The translations under genes and the position numbers were made by a program. 15,949 nt of DNA from Atribacteria bacterium SCGC AAA255-N14 (GTDB taxonomy: Bacteria; Atribacterota; JS1; SB-45; 34-128). The notes under the pieces are model-generated. The model made no database searches and was not told where the DNA came from. It saw only the letters and a list, made by a program, of their open reading frames with translations. The DNA lies in the NCBI GenBank assembly GCA_000405345.1, contig ASPC01000043.1, positions 1-15,949 of the forward strand, read 5' to 3'. Each line of letters opens with the position of its first letter. The first letter of the stretch is position 1. This document shows positions 14,778 to 15,949 of this stretch, piece by piece.

Positions 14778-15939
14778 TATTTTTTACCTCAAAATCTAAT
14801 CTTTTTTTTAAAAGTTTTTCTTTGGGAATTTTAATTATTTCATTCATTGCTTTAATCACATATTTGCTAGTATTCCCATCTCCATAGGGATTTTTTGTCG
14901 TTTTTATTTTTTTTAAAAATTCTGTGTCATACAAGGCTTTTTCTATCCCCTTATAAATTTCATTAACCGAGTATCCTGTTTGACTAACACTTTGTGGCTG
15001 TAATCTACCTTCCTGCCTATTTCCAATATTAACTGTCGGAATGCAAAAAGAAGGTGCTTCTACAATTCCGCTTGAAGAATTTCCTACTACTAACTTTACA
15101 TATTTTAAAATACTTAAATATAATCTTGACCCCAAGTTATCAAAAAAATATGCCTTGGGATTATTATCTACAAATTTTTTTATCATATAGACTATTTCAT
15201 CTGATCCTACTTCTGCATTAGGCCTGGTAAAAACTATTTGTAAATCATATTTTGATAATGCCTCCAATAAATTTTTTATCTGCCATTTTACACTATCTTC
15301 CCCTTCAAGAGTAACCGGATGATAAGTACACATTATAGTAATTTCATTAACATCAATCCCGGTTAATTTTAGAATCTCTTCTTTTTTATATAAATCTAAT
15401 TTTCTTATATTTTCTAATCCAGGTGCCCCCACTATATGTATACGCCAATCCTCTTCGCCCATTTTACTTATATTCTCTGCATTTGATTCTCTTGCAAGCA
15501 TATGTATATGAGCCATTTTTGTAATAGAATGACGAACCTGCTCATCTATGACTCCTTCTGTAACATCACCACCCGCAAAATGTATTATAACACTTCTATA
15601 TAACAACGCAGCAATAGCACCAATATAAAGTTCATATCTATCTCCGAATAAAATGATTATATCAGGCTCATATTTAGCAAAAATTTCAGAAACCCGAGTT
15701 AGACCATTCCCAACAGAAGCAATTAAAGAAGAGGCATCTAATGAACTACTTAAAAATGGTAATTCTATAATATTTTTTATATTATCTTTTAAAATTTCTT
15801 CAATTGTATATCCGTATTCTTTTAATAGATGTGTCCCTCCAACAAGTATATAAGTATCAAGTTTGGAATAATTTTGTAACTTTTTTATTATCCACCTTTG
15901 CAATCCATAATCTGCACGCGTAGTGGTAAATATAAACAT
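14755..15939 (-). CDS. neuC: Hydrolysing UDP/GDP-GlcNAc 2-epimerase (NeuC/LegG), N-terminus near window edge
   Basis: A 394-residue GT-B-fold epimerase that releases the sugar nucleotide and gives a free 2-epimer, the substrate of NeuB/LegI. Marks are TRADYG (7-12), FGDRYE (98-103), HFAGGDVTEGVIDEQVRH (120-137), GAPGLE (171-176), VVGNSSSGIVEAP (284-296) and NIGNRQEGR (304-312), all typical of NeuC/LegG rather than the non-hydrolysing WecB. In the legionaminic route it acts on a GDP-2,4-diacetamido sugar. The ATG at 15939 has no Shine-Dalgarno, and the frame stays open to the window edge (codons for Asn-Lys-Lys). Relatives have a few residues before the first strand, so the real start may lie just outside. 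It is the first gene of the visible nonulosonate block. Confidence 0.9.
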   Translation of the reverse strand: MFIFTTTRADYGLQRWIIKKLQNYSKLDTYILVGGTHLLKEYGYTIEEILKDNIKNIIELPFLSSSLDASSLIASVGNGLTRVSEIFAKYEPDIIILFGDRYELYIGAIAALLYRSVIIHFAGGDVTEGVIDEQVRHSITKMAHIHMLARESNAENISKMGEEDWRIHIVGAPGLENIRKLDLYKKEEILKLTGIDVNEITIMCTYHPVTLEGEDSVKWQIKNLLEALSKYDLQIVFTRPNAEVGSDEIVYMIKKFVDNNPKAYFFDNLGSRLYLSILKYVKLVVGNSSSGIVEAPSFCIPTVNIGNRQEGRLQPQSVSQTGYSVNEIYKGIEKALYDTEFLKKIKTTKNPYGDGNTSKYVIKAMNEIIKIPKEKLLKKRLDFEVKNNEWHKYF

Positions 15940-15949
15940 TTTCTTATTG

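Noticed and set aside
14755..15939. WbpI-type 2-epimerase for the uronate branch
   Set aside because: The motifs GDRYE and GGDVTEGVIDEQVRH and the NeuB gene beside it fit the hydrolysing NeuC/LegG class. So no WbpI is seen, and the uronate may stay in the gluco form.

Overview
The window is one long surface-polysaccharide (glycan) operon. All thirteen convincing genes are on the minus strand, so transcription runs from the right edge to the left. The DNA is AT-rich, coding is dense, and many genes overlap as TAATG or ATGA. Shine-Dalgarno sites are clear, and TTG starts with strong sites occur. This fits a low-GC, probably uncultured bacterium. I cannot name the phylum from sequence alone; the many short degenerate tandem repeats at the left suggest a candidate-phylum type genome rather than a well-studied Firmicute.

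Right third (about 11.9-15.9 kb): four genes in the usual order of a nonulosonic acid module. They are a NeuC/LegG hydrolysing 2-epimerase, a NeuB/LegI synthase with a SAF domain, a PtmE-type CBS-nucleotidyltransferase and a NeuA/LegF CMP-sugar synthetase. PtmE points to the GDP-sugar route to CMP-legionaminic acid, not to sialic acid. The expected early enzymes (4,6-dehydratase, aminotransferase, acetyltransferase) are not here and would lie just off the right edge.

Middle (9.3-11.9 kb): two very AT-rich genes. One encodes a 465-residue protein that looks like a divergent GT-B glycosyltransferase and is a candidate nonulosonate transferase. The other encodes a WbpG/PseA-type sugar amidotransferase, which would turn an N-acetyl group into an acetamidino group. 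A 208-base non-coding gap follows.

Next block (4.9-9.1 kb): a UDP-glucose-type 6-dehydrogenase, a Gfo/Idh/MocA dehydrogenase, a hexapeptide acyltransferase and a DegT-type aminotransferase, tightly coupled. The last three match the WbpB-WbpD-WbpE steps that put a 3-acetamido group on a uronic acid. The dehydrogenase is of the UDP-Glc type rather than the UDP-GlcNAc type, so the true substrate is open.

Left block (0.6-4.9 kb): an ExoA-like family 2 glycosyltransferase, a WecA/TagO-like polyprenyl-phosphate sugar-1-phosphate transferase that could start lipid-linked assembly, a second DegT aminotransferase and a YdcF/DUF218 membrane protein. Around ydcF (1-598 and 1262-1691) the DNA is non-coding and filled with 7-base and 8-base degenerate tandem repeats and small palindromes. 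A perfect Shine-Dalgarno complement at the left edge implies another minus-strand gene starting just outside.

Read together, the operon would build two activated unusual sugars, an amidinated or acetylated CMP-nonulosonate and a UDP-3-acetamido-uronate. It also supplies a lipid-carrier priming enzyme and two transferases for assembly. No flippase (Wzx), polymerase (Wzy), HisH/HisF partner or WbpI epimerase is visible in the window.
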